Source: Deltaproteobacteria bacterium
GTDB taxonomy: Bacteria > Myxococcota > Myxococcia > SLRQ01
NCBI GenBank assembly: GCA_029210625.1
Contig: JARGFU010000022.1
Location: 25,051 to 89,050, forward strand
Direction of reading: 5' to 3'
Length of the DNA stretch: 64,000 bases
Numbering within the stretch: position 1 is the stretch's first letter; every line of letters begins with the position of its first letter. The position numbers and the translations under genes are program-made. The notes below the pieces were generated by a model. The model was not told where the DNA came from and made no database searches. It saw nothing but the letters and a program-made list of their open reading frames with translations. This document shows, in pieces, positions 51,446-59,789 of the stretch.

Positions 51446-51654
51446 GGTCCGAGAGGAGAGGCTAGACGCCCAGGGGGTGGCCTCACAAGCCCGGAGGGAG
51501 GGTTCCCGAACGCGACGCAGCGCGTCTTTCTTCGAGATCCGGGCCGGTGCTACTGCCATGGGCACGTTCGGTCGAACGAATTCAGGGGGGAGGAACCGCC
51601 ACAGGGCGTGGCGCTTTCGACCACCGCAACCACCATGGATTGGAGAACTTCTCG

Positions 51655-52140
51655 ATGAAGAAGATGATCTTCGTTGCCCTCGCCGCCTTCGCCTTCATTC
51701 CGACCTCGGCCTTCGCCGCCAACTACGGCATGGCCGGCTGCGGTCTCGGCTCCATCGTCTTCGGCAGCGACCCGGGCTTCATGCAGGTCTTCGCCGCCAC
51801 CACCAACGGCACCTTCGCCAGCCAGACTTTCGGCATCACCACCGGCACCTCCAACTGCACCGACGGCGGCGCCGTCGTCCGCGGCCAGGAGCAGAAGGCC
51901 TTCGTGGAGGCCAACTACGCCCAGCTCTCCCGCGACACCGCCCGCGGCGAGGGTGAGTACCTGGCCGCCTTCTCCACCCTCCTGGGCTGCAAGGTCGAGA
52001 AGCAGAACGAGGTCTTCGTCCGCTCGCAGGCCTCCCACGACCAGATCTTCCAGAGCGAGGCCAACCCGGATCAGGTGATCCAGGGCTTCAAGGCCGCCCT
52101 CTCGGCGGACGAGAAGCTCGCCGCCTCCTGCAAGCTCTAG
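51655..52140 (+). CDS. Exported DUF3015-type protein
   Basis: The 161-residue protein has a signal peptide (MKKMIFVALAAFAFIPTSAFA) cut before ANYGMAGCGLGSIVFGSDPG, which with SQTFGITTGTSNC is the hallmark of DUF3015 proteins. Four Cys are likely to form disulfides. The function of the family is unknown. GGAG lies 9 bases before ATG 51655. It stands alone and is followed by two strong hairpins. Confidence 0.8.
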   Translation: MKKMIFVALAAFAFIPTSAFAANYGMAGCGLGSIVFGSDPGFMQVFAATTNGTFASQTFGITTGTSNCTDGGAVVRGQEQKAFVEANYAQLSRDTARGEGEYLAAFSTLLGCKVEKQNEVFVRSQASHDQIFQSEANPDQVIQGFKAALSADEKLAASCKL

Positions 52141-52156
52141 AAGCTGCACCACTCCT

Positions 52157-52228
52157 CCCCTCTCCCCTCGCGGGGAGAGGGGTCGGATCGAGGGGCCTGG
52201 CGAGAGTCGCCGGGCCCTTTGCTTTTTT
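52157..52228 (+). terminator. Double terminator after DUF3015 gene
   Basis: CCCCTCTCCCC-TCGC-GGGGAGAGGGG (52157-52182) is followed by GGCCTGGCGA-GAG-TCGCCGGGCC (52194-52216) and the U-rich tail CTTTGCTTTTTT, a classical intrinsic terminator. Confidence 0.85.
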
Positions 52229-52256
52229 CACCCCTTTCCTCTTTAGCTTCACCCCG

Positions 52257-54209
52257 ATGCGCCCCGCCCTCGTCGCCCTCCTCCTGGCCGCCCTCGCCTC
52301 GCCGGCGGCCGCCGCGCCCACCCTCGACGCCCTCGTCGAGCGGGCCGGGAAGGAGGAGCTGCACCTCCTGCGCGGCTGGCAGCGCCTCGGCCACTGGCGC
52401 CCGACCCGGAGCGGCGGCTTCGTCTCCGACGTCGACGGCCCGGACTTCTTCCTCGCGAAGGGGGGCGCGCGCGATCCGGCGGCCGAGCTCTCGGCCACCC
52501 TGCGGGCCCTCTTCGAGGCCGGCCCGCCCGAGGACCTCACCCCCGAGGCCAGGAAGGGCTGGCGCCACCCCCAGTGCCGCTTCCCCGCCCGCCTGGCCTT
52601 CCTCTCCGGGCTCCTCCCCCTGGCGGAGGCGGGCCTGCCTCGCGTGCGCTGCCCCACCCTGGAGACCTGGGTCGAGACCCTCGATCCGGGCGGCGCGACC
52701 CTGGTCTTCGCCGCCTCCTACCTCAACAGCCCCGCCTCGATGTACGGCCACACCTTCCTGCGCGTGGACCGCGCGGACGGGGGCCCCGAGCTCCTCTCCT
52801 ACGCGGTCTCCTACGCAGCGGTGCCCTGGACCGAGTTCCCTCCCCTCTACGCCATCCTCGGGCTGACCGGCGGCTTCCCCGGCCGCTTCACCTCCTCGCC
52901 CTACTACCTGCAGGTGCAGACCTACTCCGAGGTCGAGTTCCGCGACATCTGGGAGTACGAGCTCTCGCTGACGCCGCGCCAGGTGCGGCAGCTGGTGCTC
53001 CACGCCTGGGAGCTCGGGCAGACCTTCATCGACTACTGGTTCCTCGACGAGAACTGCTCCTTCCACCTCCTGGCCCTCATCGAGGCGGCGGTGCCCGAGG
53101 TGCGGCTCACCGATCGCTTCAACCTCTACACCGTGCCCATCGACACGGCGCGGGCCCTGCTCGAGCAAGCCGGCCTGGTACGGGCGATCCGCCGCCGCCC
53201 CTCCCACGTCGCCCGGATGCAGGCCCGCCGCGAGCAGCTCGGCGACGACGAGTGGCGCCTGGTCGAGGCGATCGTCCGCGAGGGCCTCGCCTCCCGGCGG
53301 GAGGCGCTCTCGGCGCTGCCCGAGGCCCGCCAGGCCCTCGTCCTCGACTCGGCCCACGACCTCTTCGTCTACCGGCGCGGCCTCCACGATCGCTTCGGTG
53401 AGCGGGCCGACACCCCGAAGCGAAGGGCCGAGCGGGCCGAGGTCGACGCCCTGGTCCTCGCCCGGGCGAAGCTCCGCCTGCCCACTCCGGAGACGCCGCT
53501 CCCGCCCCCGGTGCGGCCCGACCACGGCCACGACTCGGCCCGGCTGGCCGGCGACGTCGGCCTCGACGGCGGTGGCCCCTTCCTCCGCGCCATGGTGCGG
53601 CCCGCCTACCACGACCCCACGGACCCGCAGGAGGGCTTCGACGCCGACACCGCCCTGGAGTTCTTCGCGACCCGGGCGGAGCTGCGGCCTCACCTCGCGC
53701 CGGATCCCGACGCCCTCCTCCTCTCGATGGATCTGATCCGCATCTCCTCGCTGACGCCGGTCGGCCGCTGGATCCGCCAGCCCTCCTGGCGCATCCGCTG
53801 GTCCGGGGGGATCCCCCTCGACCGCCCCTGCCGGGAGTGGCGCTGCGCGGAGGTGCGCCTCGACGGCGGACCCGGCGTCGCCTGGCGGCCCTTCGGCGAC
53901 GCCCGCTACACCCTGGCCGCCTACGCCGACCTCGACCTCGCCCTCACCCCCGGCCTCCCCGCCTGGGGGCGCCTGGGCGCCCGCGTGGAGGGGGCCGCCT
54001 TCATGAGCCCCACCCGCGCCTGGCGCTCGGTGGTCCGCCTCTCCTACCGCCACGATCTGGTCGGCGGTGACGACCCCACCCGCCGCGGCGCGATCCGCAC
54101 GACCCTCGAGCAGGCGCTCCGCATCAGCGAGCACCACACCCTGCGCCTCGCCCTCGAGCTCGACGACGAGCGGGTGAGCGCCCGGATCGGCTTCGCCCAG
54201 TACTTCTGA
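52257..54209 (+). CDS. DUF4105 / Lnb-like exported protein
   Basis: The 650-residue protein starts with a signal peptide (MRPALVALLLAALASPAAAA). The middle holds the DUF4105 core: NSPASMYGHTFLRVD, YAVSYAA, GLTGGFPG, IWEYELSLT and WFLDENCSFHLL. The core's conserved His and Cys recall the N-terminal domain of Lnb, a lipoprotein N-acylating enzyme, so a cysteine-based acyl-transfer role is possible. The C-terminal 250 residues are strand-rich and end in QYF, likely an outer-membrane barrel. The start follows TTTAGC with no ribosome-binding site. Confidence 0.8.
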   Translation: MRPALVALLLAALASPAAAAPTLDALVERAGKEELHLLRGWQRLGHWRPTRSGGFVSDVDGPDFFLAKGGARDPAAELSATLRALFEAGPPEDLTPEARKGWRHPQCRFPARLAFLSGLLPLAEAGLPRVRCPTLETWVETLDPGGATLVFAASYLNSPASMYGHTFLRVDRADGGPELLSYAVSYAAVPWTEFPPLYAILGLTGGFPGRFTSSPYYLQVQTYSEVEFRDIWEYELSLTPRQVRQLVLHAWELGQTFIDYWFLDENCSFHLLALIEAAVPEVRLTDRFNLYTVPIDTARALLEQAGLVRAIRRRPSHVARMQARREQLGDDEWRLVEAIVREGLASRREALSALPEARQALVLDSAHDLFVYRRGLHDRFGERADTPKRRAERAEVDALVLARAKLRLPTPETPLPPPVRPDHGHDSARLAGDVGLDGGGPFLRAMVRPAYHDPTDPQEGFDADTALEFFATRAELRPHLAPDPDALLLSMDLIRISSLTPVGRWIRQPSWRIRWSGGIPLDRPCREWRCAEVRLDGGPGVAWRPFGDARYTLAAYADLDLALTPGLPAWGRLGARVEGAAFMSPTRAWRSVVRLSYRHDLVGGDDPTRRGAIRTTLEQALRISEHHTLRLALELDDERVSARIGFAQYF

Positions 54210-54223
54210 CGCGGCGGCGCGAT

Positions 54224-55102
54224 TCAGGCGACCCGCTGGGAGGCGCCGGCGCTGACCCGCAGCTTGGGCTCCCGGTGGAAGTTCACCAGCTTCAGGCCGG
54301 CGGCCTCGACGGCCTCGGCGGCCTCCTTGCTGCAGAGGAATTCGAGCTCCTCCTCGCGCTTCTGGAGGTAGTCGTCGCAGAAGATCAGCTCGGCATCGAC
54401 CTCACCCGGGTGCACCATCCACTCGGTGAGGCCGGCGGGGAGGTCGGCGAGGCGCCCGACGGCGTCCTCGAGGTCCCCCCGCGAGCGGAAGCCGGCGCCC
54501 AGGAAGCAGTCGGCGGTCTGCAGGCCGCGATCGGCCAGGCGCCCGTAGTGCAGGCGGCCGAAGCCGATGAAGCCCAGCTCCCGCGCCGACGCGATGCCCG
54601 CCGGCGCCGCGCGACCGCCCAGACCCGCCGGGCAGCGCACGGTGCGGACGCCCCGCTGCTCCGCCGCCGCGGCGACGGCGTCGAAGAGCAGGGGAAGCAG
54701 GTGGATGTGGCGGTGGCCGTCGACGTGGCTCGGCTGGATGCCGGCCCGCTCGAGGCGCTCGAACTGGGCGTCGATCTCCCGCCGCAGCTCGCTGCGGACG
54801 ATGCGGCCCGAGAGGAGGCGCAGGGAGAAGGCCCGGTAGCCGTGGAAGCGGCCGCGGTCGTCGACCAGGCTCCGGACCTGGTCGGCCGGTGAGACCGGCG
54901 AGCCGTCGGTGAGGTTCAGGTGCAGGCCGACGCTCATCCCCGGCCGCGCGTGAGCGATCTTCACGGCCTCCTCGAAGCCGGTGAGGTTCGCGAGGAGCGA
55001 GGCGGAGGTGACCAGACCCTCGTCGTAGGCGCGAGCGATCCCCCGGGACACTCCGGCGGTCATGCCGAAGTCATCTGCATTCACGACGAGCTGGCGATTC
55101 AT
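54224..55102 (-). CDS. ChbG/HpnK (YdjC)-family carbohydrate deacetylase
   Basis: The 292-residue protein has the family signature NADDFGMT at residues 8-15, GLHLNLTDG, and HVDGHRHIHLLP, whose Asp and His residues bind a divalent metal. Members remove N-acetyl groups from sugars such as diacetylchitobiose or hopanoid-linked glucosamine. The start ATG 55102 (MNRQLVVNADDFG) is clear from family N termini. It is a single gene, convergent with the DUF4105 gene 14 bases away. Confidence 0.9.
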   Translation of the reverse strand: MNRQLVVNADDFGMTAGVSRGIARAYDEGLVTSASLLANLTGFEEAVKIAHARPGMSVGLHLNLTDGSPVSPADQVRSLVDDRGRFHGYRAFSLRLLSGRIVRSELRREIDAQFERLERAGIQPSHVDGHRHIHLLPLLFDAVAAAAEQRGVRTVRCPAGLGGRAAPAGIASARELGFIGFGRLHYGRLADRGLQTADCFLGAGFRSRGDLEDAVGRLADLPAGLTEWMVHPGEVDAELIFCDDYLQKREEELEFLCSKEAAEAVEAAGLKLVNFHREPKLRVSAGASQRVA

Positions 55103-55184
55103 GCGGGTCGCCTGCTGCACCGCCCGTGCCACGCCCCCGGCGGGGGCCCCGATTCGAGGAAAAGCGCTGGCCCCGGGCGGGCTT

Positions 55185-55285
55185 GCAGTGGTCTGACCCA
55201 ATTCGGCGGGTGCGTAGCCGGCGACGCACCCGATCCGCTGGCGTGTAGGCGACTACTCACCTGGGATCAGGGGTCTGACCACTGC
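55185..55285. ncRNA. Structured element upstream of ffh (RNA or paired operators)
   Basis: Fifteen-base arms at 55185-55199 (GCAGTGGTCTGACCC) and 55271-55285 pair at 14 of 15 positions. Inside lies a perfect hairpin GGGTGCGT-AGCCGGCG-ACGCACCC (55208-55231). It could be a roughly 100-base RNA or a leader. Each arm also resembles a GntR-type operator (TGGTCTGACC), so paired protein sites are an alternative. Confidence 0.35.
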
Positions 55286-55343
55286 CCGGAGTTGCGCCAG
55301 GTGGTCGACTCCACCGGGGATCTTTGATTTAGGGTCGCTTCCG

Positions 55344-56999
55344 ATGCTCGAGACCGTCTCCAGAGGATTCCGCGCCGCCAAGCACCGCCTGTCGGGCAAG
55401 GCGGAGATCACCGACCAGAGCATCAGCGAGGCCGTCCGGGACATCCGGGTGGCGCTCCTCGAGGCCGACGTCGATCTGAAGGTCGCCAAGGCCTTCGTCG
55501 CCCGGGTGAAGGAGAAGGCCCTCGGAGAGGTCGTCCAGGTCAAGACGAAGGGGAAGAAGGGGGCGATGCAAGTCTCCCCCGGCGACCACTTCATCAAGAT
55601 CTGCCACGACGAGCTCGAGGCCCTGATGGGCCCGGTGGAGCCGGGCCTGGCCTTCGCCTCCAAGGGCCCCACCAAGGTGATGATGGTGGGCCTCCAGGGC
55701 TCGGGCAAGACGACCACCGCCGCGAAGCTCGCCCGCCGCCTCAAGGAGGAGGGCAAGAGCGTGCTGCTGGTGGCCGCCGACATCTACCGCCCCGCGGCGG
55801 TCGATCAGCTGCAGCAGCTCGGCGCGCGCCTCTCGATCCCGGTCCACCACACCCCGGACACGGCCCCCCCGGTCCTCTGCGAGCAGGCCCTCGAGCTGGC
55901 GAAGAAGCAGAAGACCGACGTGGTCATCTTCGACACCGCCGGTCGGCTGGCCATCGACGAGCCGATGATGGCCGAGCTGGAGGCGGTGAAGTCCCGGACC
56001 CGGCCCGAGAACATCCTGCTCGTCTGCGACGCGATGATCGGCCAGGACGCCGTGCGGACGGCGGCCACCTTCGACGAGCGCCTCGACCTCACCGGCTTCG
56101 TGATGACCAAGCTCGACGGCGACGCCCGTGGTGGCGCCGCGCTGTCGATCAAGGATGTCACCGGCAAGCCGATCAAGTACCTCGGCCTCGGCGAGGGCCT
56201 CGACAAGCTCGAGGACTTCCGCCCCGAGGGCCTCGCGTCCCGCATCCTGGGCTTCGGCGACATCGTCGGCCTGATGCAGGACTTCGAGACCCACGTCGAC
56301 GAGGAGGAGGCCGAGCGCGACGCCGGGAAGATCCTCTCGGGGAACTTCGACCTCGACGACTTCGTCAAGCAGATCCAGACCCTGCAGAAGATGGGCTCGC
56401 TCTCGGACCTGCTCGAGAAGTTCCCTCTCTTCGGGCAGCTCCCGGAGGGCTTCTCCATCGATGACCGGGAGCTCCTCCGGGTCAAGGCGATGGTCGGCTC
56501 GATGACCCGCAAGGAGCGCGCCCACCCCGAGATCATCGACACCTCACGCATCAAGCGGGTGGCGAAGGGCTCGGGCACCAAGGAGGCCGACGTGAAGGGC
56601 CTCCTCGACCGCTTCAAGGGGATGCGGGACATCTTCAAGAAGCTCGGCCCCGACGGCAGCCTCGGGCTCCTCGGCAACCTGCCGGGCCTCAAGAACCTCG
56701 CCATGCTCAAGCAGCTCAAGGGCCAGGAGGCGGAGCTCGCCGGCCTCTTCGGCGGCCCCGGCGGCCCGGGCGGCTCGCCCTTCGGCCTCCCGCAGCTCGG
56801 CGGCCCGATGGCCATGGGCCCGGACGGCCCGGTGCCGACCGGCCCCATGACCCAGGCCGAGATCGACCGCGCCCGCCGCTACGGCTGGCAGGAGCAGGGC
56901 GTCCCCAAGTCGATGAGCAAGTCCGAGCGCAACAAGCGCGACAAGAAGCGCAAGGACGCGAAGAAGGCCCGCAAGCAGGCCCGGAAGCGCAAGCGCTAG
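55344..56999 (+). CDS. ffh: Signal recognition particle protein Ffh with extended tail
   Basis: The 551-residue GTPase has the N domain (1-90), G domain with GLQGSGKTTTAAKLA, DTAGR and TKLDGDARGG, and the M domain (DFVKQIQTLQKMGSL onwards, GSMTRKERAHPEII, RIKRVAKGSG). It binds 4.5S RNA and signal sequences and hands ribosomes to FtsY. It is about 100 residues longer than usual, with a Gly/Pro/Met-rich segment and then a very basic end (KSERNKRDKKRKDAKKARK). ATG 55344 matches family N termini. No 4.5S RNA gene is visible. Confidence 0.95.
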   Translation: MLETVSRGFRAAKHRLSGKAEITDQSISEAVRDIRVALLEADVDLKVAKAFVARVKEKALGEVVQVKTKGKKGAMQVSPGDHFIKICHDELEALMGPVEPGLAFASKGPTKVMMVGLQGSGKTTTAAKLARRLKEEGKSVLLVAADIYRPAAVDQLQQLGARLSIPVHHTPDTAPPVLCEQALELAKKQKTDVVIFDTAGRLAIDEPMMAELEAVKSRTRPENILLVCDAMIGQDAVRTAATFDERLDLTGFVMTKLDGDARGGAALSIKDVTGKPIKYLGLGEGLDKLEDFRPEGLASRILGFGDIVGLMQDFETHVDEEEAERDAGKILSGNFDLDDFVKQIQTLQKMGSLSDLLEKFPLFGQLPEGFSIDDRELLRVKAMVGSMTRKERAHPEIIDTSRIKRVAKGSGTKEADVKGLLDRFKGMRDIFKKLGPDGSLGLLGNLPGLKNLAMLKQLKGQEAELAGLFGGPGGPGGSPFGLPQLGGPMAMGPDGPVPTGPMTQAEIDRARRYGWQEQGVPKSMSKSERNKRDKKRKDAKKARKQARKRKR

Positions 57000-57046
57000 T
57001 GAATCGAGGCGCAGCCCGAGCGTCCCTCAGTCGAGAAAGGACGATG

Positions 57047-58213
57047 ATGAACCACCGCACCCTCCCTCGCTGGCTCCCCGCGTGCCTCGCCACCGGCCTG
57101 CTCGCCCTGGCGCAACCGGTCCTCGCCCAGGACGGCGCCTTCGTCCCCTCCGAGTACGAGGAGGGCATCGAGGCCGCCCACCAGGCCGGTGACGGCGAGC
57201 ACGTCCTGACCGTGCAGAAGATCACCAGCCAGATCGAGAACCTGAACACCGGCAAGATCACGGTCGCCAGCGTGACCCAGCTGCTCGACTGCAAGACCGG
57301 GAAGCTGGTCACCCAGAGCCGCTGCGACCCCTGCGAGTACAACGTCGCCGAGTGGCCGAAGCGCCCCCTCGACACCTGGTTCGTCGAGCGCTCCTGGGCC
57401 GGCGGCTCCCACGTGGCCCGCGAGCAGGCCCGCATGCAGATGGAGCACTTCACCCGCTACTTCAAGCTCGCGCCCGCCGACGGCGTCGAGCACCAGGGCT
57501 TCACCTACGCCTTCTGGTCCTTCGACGGCCGGCGCGGCACGCCGCTGGTGAGGAAGCAGCCCAAGGAGATCAAGGTCGCCAAGGAGATCGTCGAGACCGC
57601 GAAGCCCGAGTACGGCCCGGTGCAGAAGATCGAGATCTTCGAGGGGCCGAACAAGCCGGACGAGATCGACTACCCGACCGACGGCGGCTCCCTGCGCTTC
57701 AAGGCCGTGGCCTACGCCGCCCGGACCGGGCAGAGCGAGCTGGAGCCGGTGGAGAGCTTCTCGGCCCTCTGGTCGGCCTCCTGCGCCACCCTCTCGAGCA
57801 CCTCCGCCAAGGAGATCATCTTCACCCTCAAGGAGGACAACGAGCGCTGCAAGCTCCACCTCTACGAGGGCCGGACCGGCGCCGAGGACTCCGTCACGGT
57901 GATCCGCCGTCAGACGAAGCCCAAGGTGCGGGTGGCGATCACCTACGAGGGCGGCAAGGAGGCCGACGGCATCGCCCTGACCGGCAACATCAAGCGGGTC
58001 CAGCTCGCCGCGCAGGCCTTCGATCCCGCCGGCGCGCCCCTCCCCGGCTTCGAGCCCGAGTGGGGCATCGAGTGCGGCAAGGTCGAGTGGCTGGACGAGG
58101 GCAGCAAGCGCCGCCTCAAGCTCCACCTCGACGATGACGTGAAGCGCTGCGAGGTGCGCGCCCGGGATCCCGAGAGCGGCGCCGAGGATGTCTTCCTGAT
58201 CGAGGTCAGGTGA
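57047..58213 (+). CDS. Exported protein of unknown function
   Basis: The 388-residue protein has a signal peptide cut after PVLAQ (about residue 28) and AAGG 6 bases before ATG 57047 (ATG 57044 is also possible). The mature part begins with a helical region (DGEHVLTVQKITSQIENLN), has a CDPCEY motif, and continues with repeated beta-rich segments (SLRFKAVAYAARTG, KRVQLAAQAFDPAGAPL, RLKLHLDDDVKRCEVRA), suggesting Ig-like domains with disulfides. I recognise no family. It follows ffh by 47 bases but is functionally unrelated as far as I can see. Confidence 0.65.
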   Translation: MNHRTLPRWLPACLATGLLALAQPVLAQDGAFVPSEYEEGIEAAHQAGDGEHVLTVQKITSQIENLNTGKITVASVTQLLDCKTGKLVTQSRCDPCEYNVAEWPKRPLDTWFVERSWAGGSHVAREQARMQMEHFTRYFKLAPADGVEHQGFTYAFWSFDGRRGTPLVRKQPKEIKVAKEIVETAKPEYGPVQKIEIFEGPNKPDEIDYPTDGGSLRFKAVAYAARTGQSELEPVESFSALWSASCATLSSTSAKEIIFTLKEDNERCKLHLYEGRTGAEDSVTVIRRQTKPKVRVAITYEGGKEADGIALTGNIKRVQLAAQAFDPAGAPLPGFEPEWGIECGKVEWLDEGSKRRLKLHLDDDVKRCEVRARDPESGAEDVFLIEVR

Positions 58214-58372
58214 GCCGCGCACTCCGCGCCGCGCTCTCCTCGACACAAGCCCCGAGAACCCCCACCCGAGTCTCGGCAGCCATCAGCTGACAGCTGCGCC
58301 CACGCGCACTCGACCGGAGCGCCGGCCGACACCGACGCTCCCCAGGCCGCGGCAGCAATGCGGCCCCCGGAC

Positions 58373-59719
58373 CTACAGGACGATCAGATCGTCCTCGCCC
58401 AGCTCCTCGGCCTCGGCGCTCATCGCCGCCGAGGTGCGGTCCACGCGATCGGCCGAGAGGCTCTGCAGGTAGGTCCGCACGTCGGCGTGGTCGGAGATCA
58501 GCTCGGCGAAGTCGTCGCCGGGGAGCATGACGACCGCGCACTTGCGCAGGGCCGTCACCGTGGCGGTGGCCGGCACGTCCCGGATGAGGCCGATCTCGCC
58601 GAGCACCTCGCCCTCCCGCAGGTTGGCCAGGGTGACCGGCGGGCCGCCGGCGGCGTCCTTCTTCGTCACCTGCACCTCGCCGGTGAGGATCACGAAGAGG
58701 CCCTCCGTCTCCTGACCCTCGTGGATCAGGGGCTGGCCGCGCTCGTAGACCCGCGACTGGAAGCGCCGCAGCAGGTCCTCCTTCGCCGCCTTGTCGAAGG
58801 GGGCGAAGATCGGCGAGGTGTTCAGCAGGTTCGAGAGCAGGCGCCGGCGGCAGAAGCCGACCAGCTGCGCGGGCACCCCGGGGTGCTTGCGGGCGACTTC
58901 CTCGAGGTCCTGCTTCGAGAGGACGAAGATCTCCGAGGGGCGGTCCGAGACCACCGAGGCGGTCCGGGGGGCGTCGGTGAGCAGCGCCATCTCGCCCACC
59001 AGGGTGCCGCCGGGCAGGTCGGCCAGGTGGATGGTCTTGCCGCTCTCTTCGTCGAAGCGCTCGACGCGGGCGCCGCCGGCGCAGATCACGATCACCGAGT
59101 CGCCGGGCTTGCCCTGCTCGATCAGGATCTCTCCCGAGCCGACGTTCTCCAGCTTGATCCGGCCGACCAGGTCGATGAAGGCCTGGCGGTCCAGCTCGGC
59201 GAAGAGGGGCAGCGGCGGCCTGCCGCGCCCGCTGGGATCTTCCTTGTGATCCTCGGGGCGGGCGAGGACCTCCATCGCCTTGTCGACCAGCTCCTCACCG
59301 TCGAGGCCGGTCAGGGCGTCCCAGAGCTCACCGTCCTCGCCGAGGGCGTCGGGGGGCAGCGGCGGCGGCACCGAGAAGCGGCCCACCTCGGCCACGGCCT
59401 TCGCGTGGATGCGCCCGAGGGTGTCGAGGATCCGCTGCTCGCTCGGGTTGATCCGCATCGCCTCCTTGCAGGCGGCGATGGCCGAGAGCAGGTAGCTCTT
59501 CTTCAGCAGGCCCTCCGCCGCGGCGTGGTAGGCGGTGATCGCCCGCTCCACCTCTCCGAGGCGGAGCAGACAGCGCGCTGCCCGGAAGCGGCCCTGGTGG
59601 TCACCCGGTGCCAGGCGGACGAGCTCCGCGTAGTGGGCGAGGGCTCGCTCCCAGTCCTCCTCGTGAAAGTACTGCTCACCTCGGCGTCGAAGTGCAGATA
59701 CCGCAACGGCCGTATCCAT
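58373..59719 (-). CDS. TPR protein with two cyclic-nucleotide-binding domains
   Basis: The 448-residue cytoplasmic protein has N-terminal TPRs (about 5-110: YFHEEDWERALAHYAELVRL, SYLLSAIAACKEAMRINP) and two CNB folds (about 170-300 and 305-430). Each has a strand-rich barrel and a phosphate-binding-cassette-like loop (GTLVGEMALLTDAPRTAS; GEVLGEIGLIRDVPATAT). The first keeps the GE...R-T/S pattern; the second has A in place of R before TAT, so cAMP/cGMP binding there is doubtful. No DNA-binding domain follows. It lies 70 bases behind the FHA-TPR gene and is probably co-transcribed. Confidence 0.88.
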   Translation of the reverse strand: MDTAVAVSALRRRGEQYFHEEDWERALAHYAELVRLAPGDHQGRFRAARCLLRLGEVERAITAYHAAAEGLLKKSYLLSAIAACKEAMRINPSEQRILDTLGRIHAKAVAEVGRFSVPPPLPPDALGEDGELWDALTGLDGEELVDKAMEVLARPEDHKEDPSGRGRPPLPLFAELDRQAFIDLVGRIKLENVGSGEILIEQGKPGDSVIVICAGGARVERFDEESGKTIHLADLPGGTLVGEMALLTDAPRTASVVSDRPSEIFVLSKQDLEEVARKHPGVPAQLVGFCRRRLLSNLLNTSPIFAPFDKAAKEDLLRRFQSRVYERGQPLIHEGQETEGLFVILTGEVQVTKKDAAGGPPVTLANLREGEVLGEIGLIRDVPATATVTALRKCAVVMLPGDDFAELISDHADVRTYLQSLSADRVDRTSAAMSAEAEELGEDDLIVL

Positions 59720-59789
59720 GGCCTTCTCTTCCCTCCTGCCCGCTGGCCGGACCCCCGGGGATCGGGGGTCCGCCTCCTCCCGGGCGACG

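Noticed and set aside
51565..51578. CGTTCG-GT-CGAACG repeat upstream of the DUF3015 gene as an operator
   Set aside because: Arms are only six bases and no promoter boxes are next to it; too weak to list.
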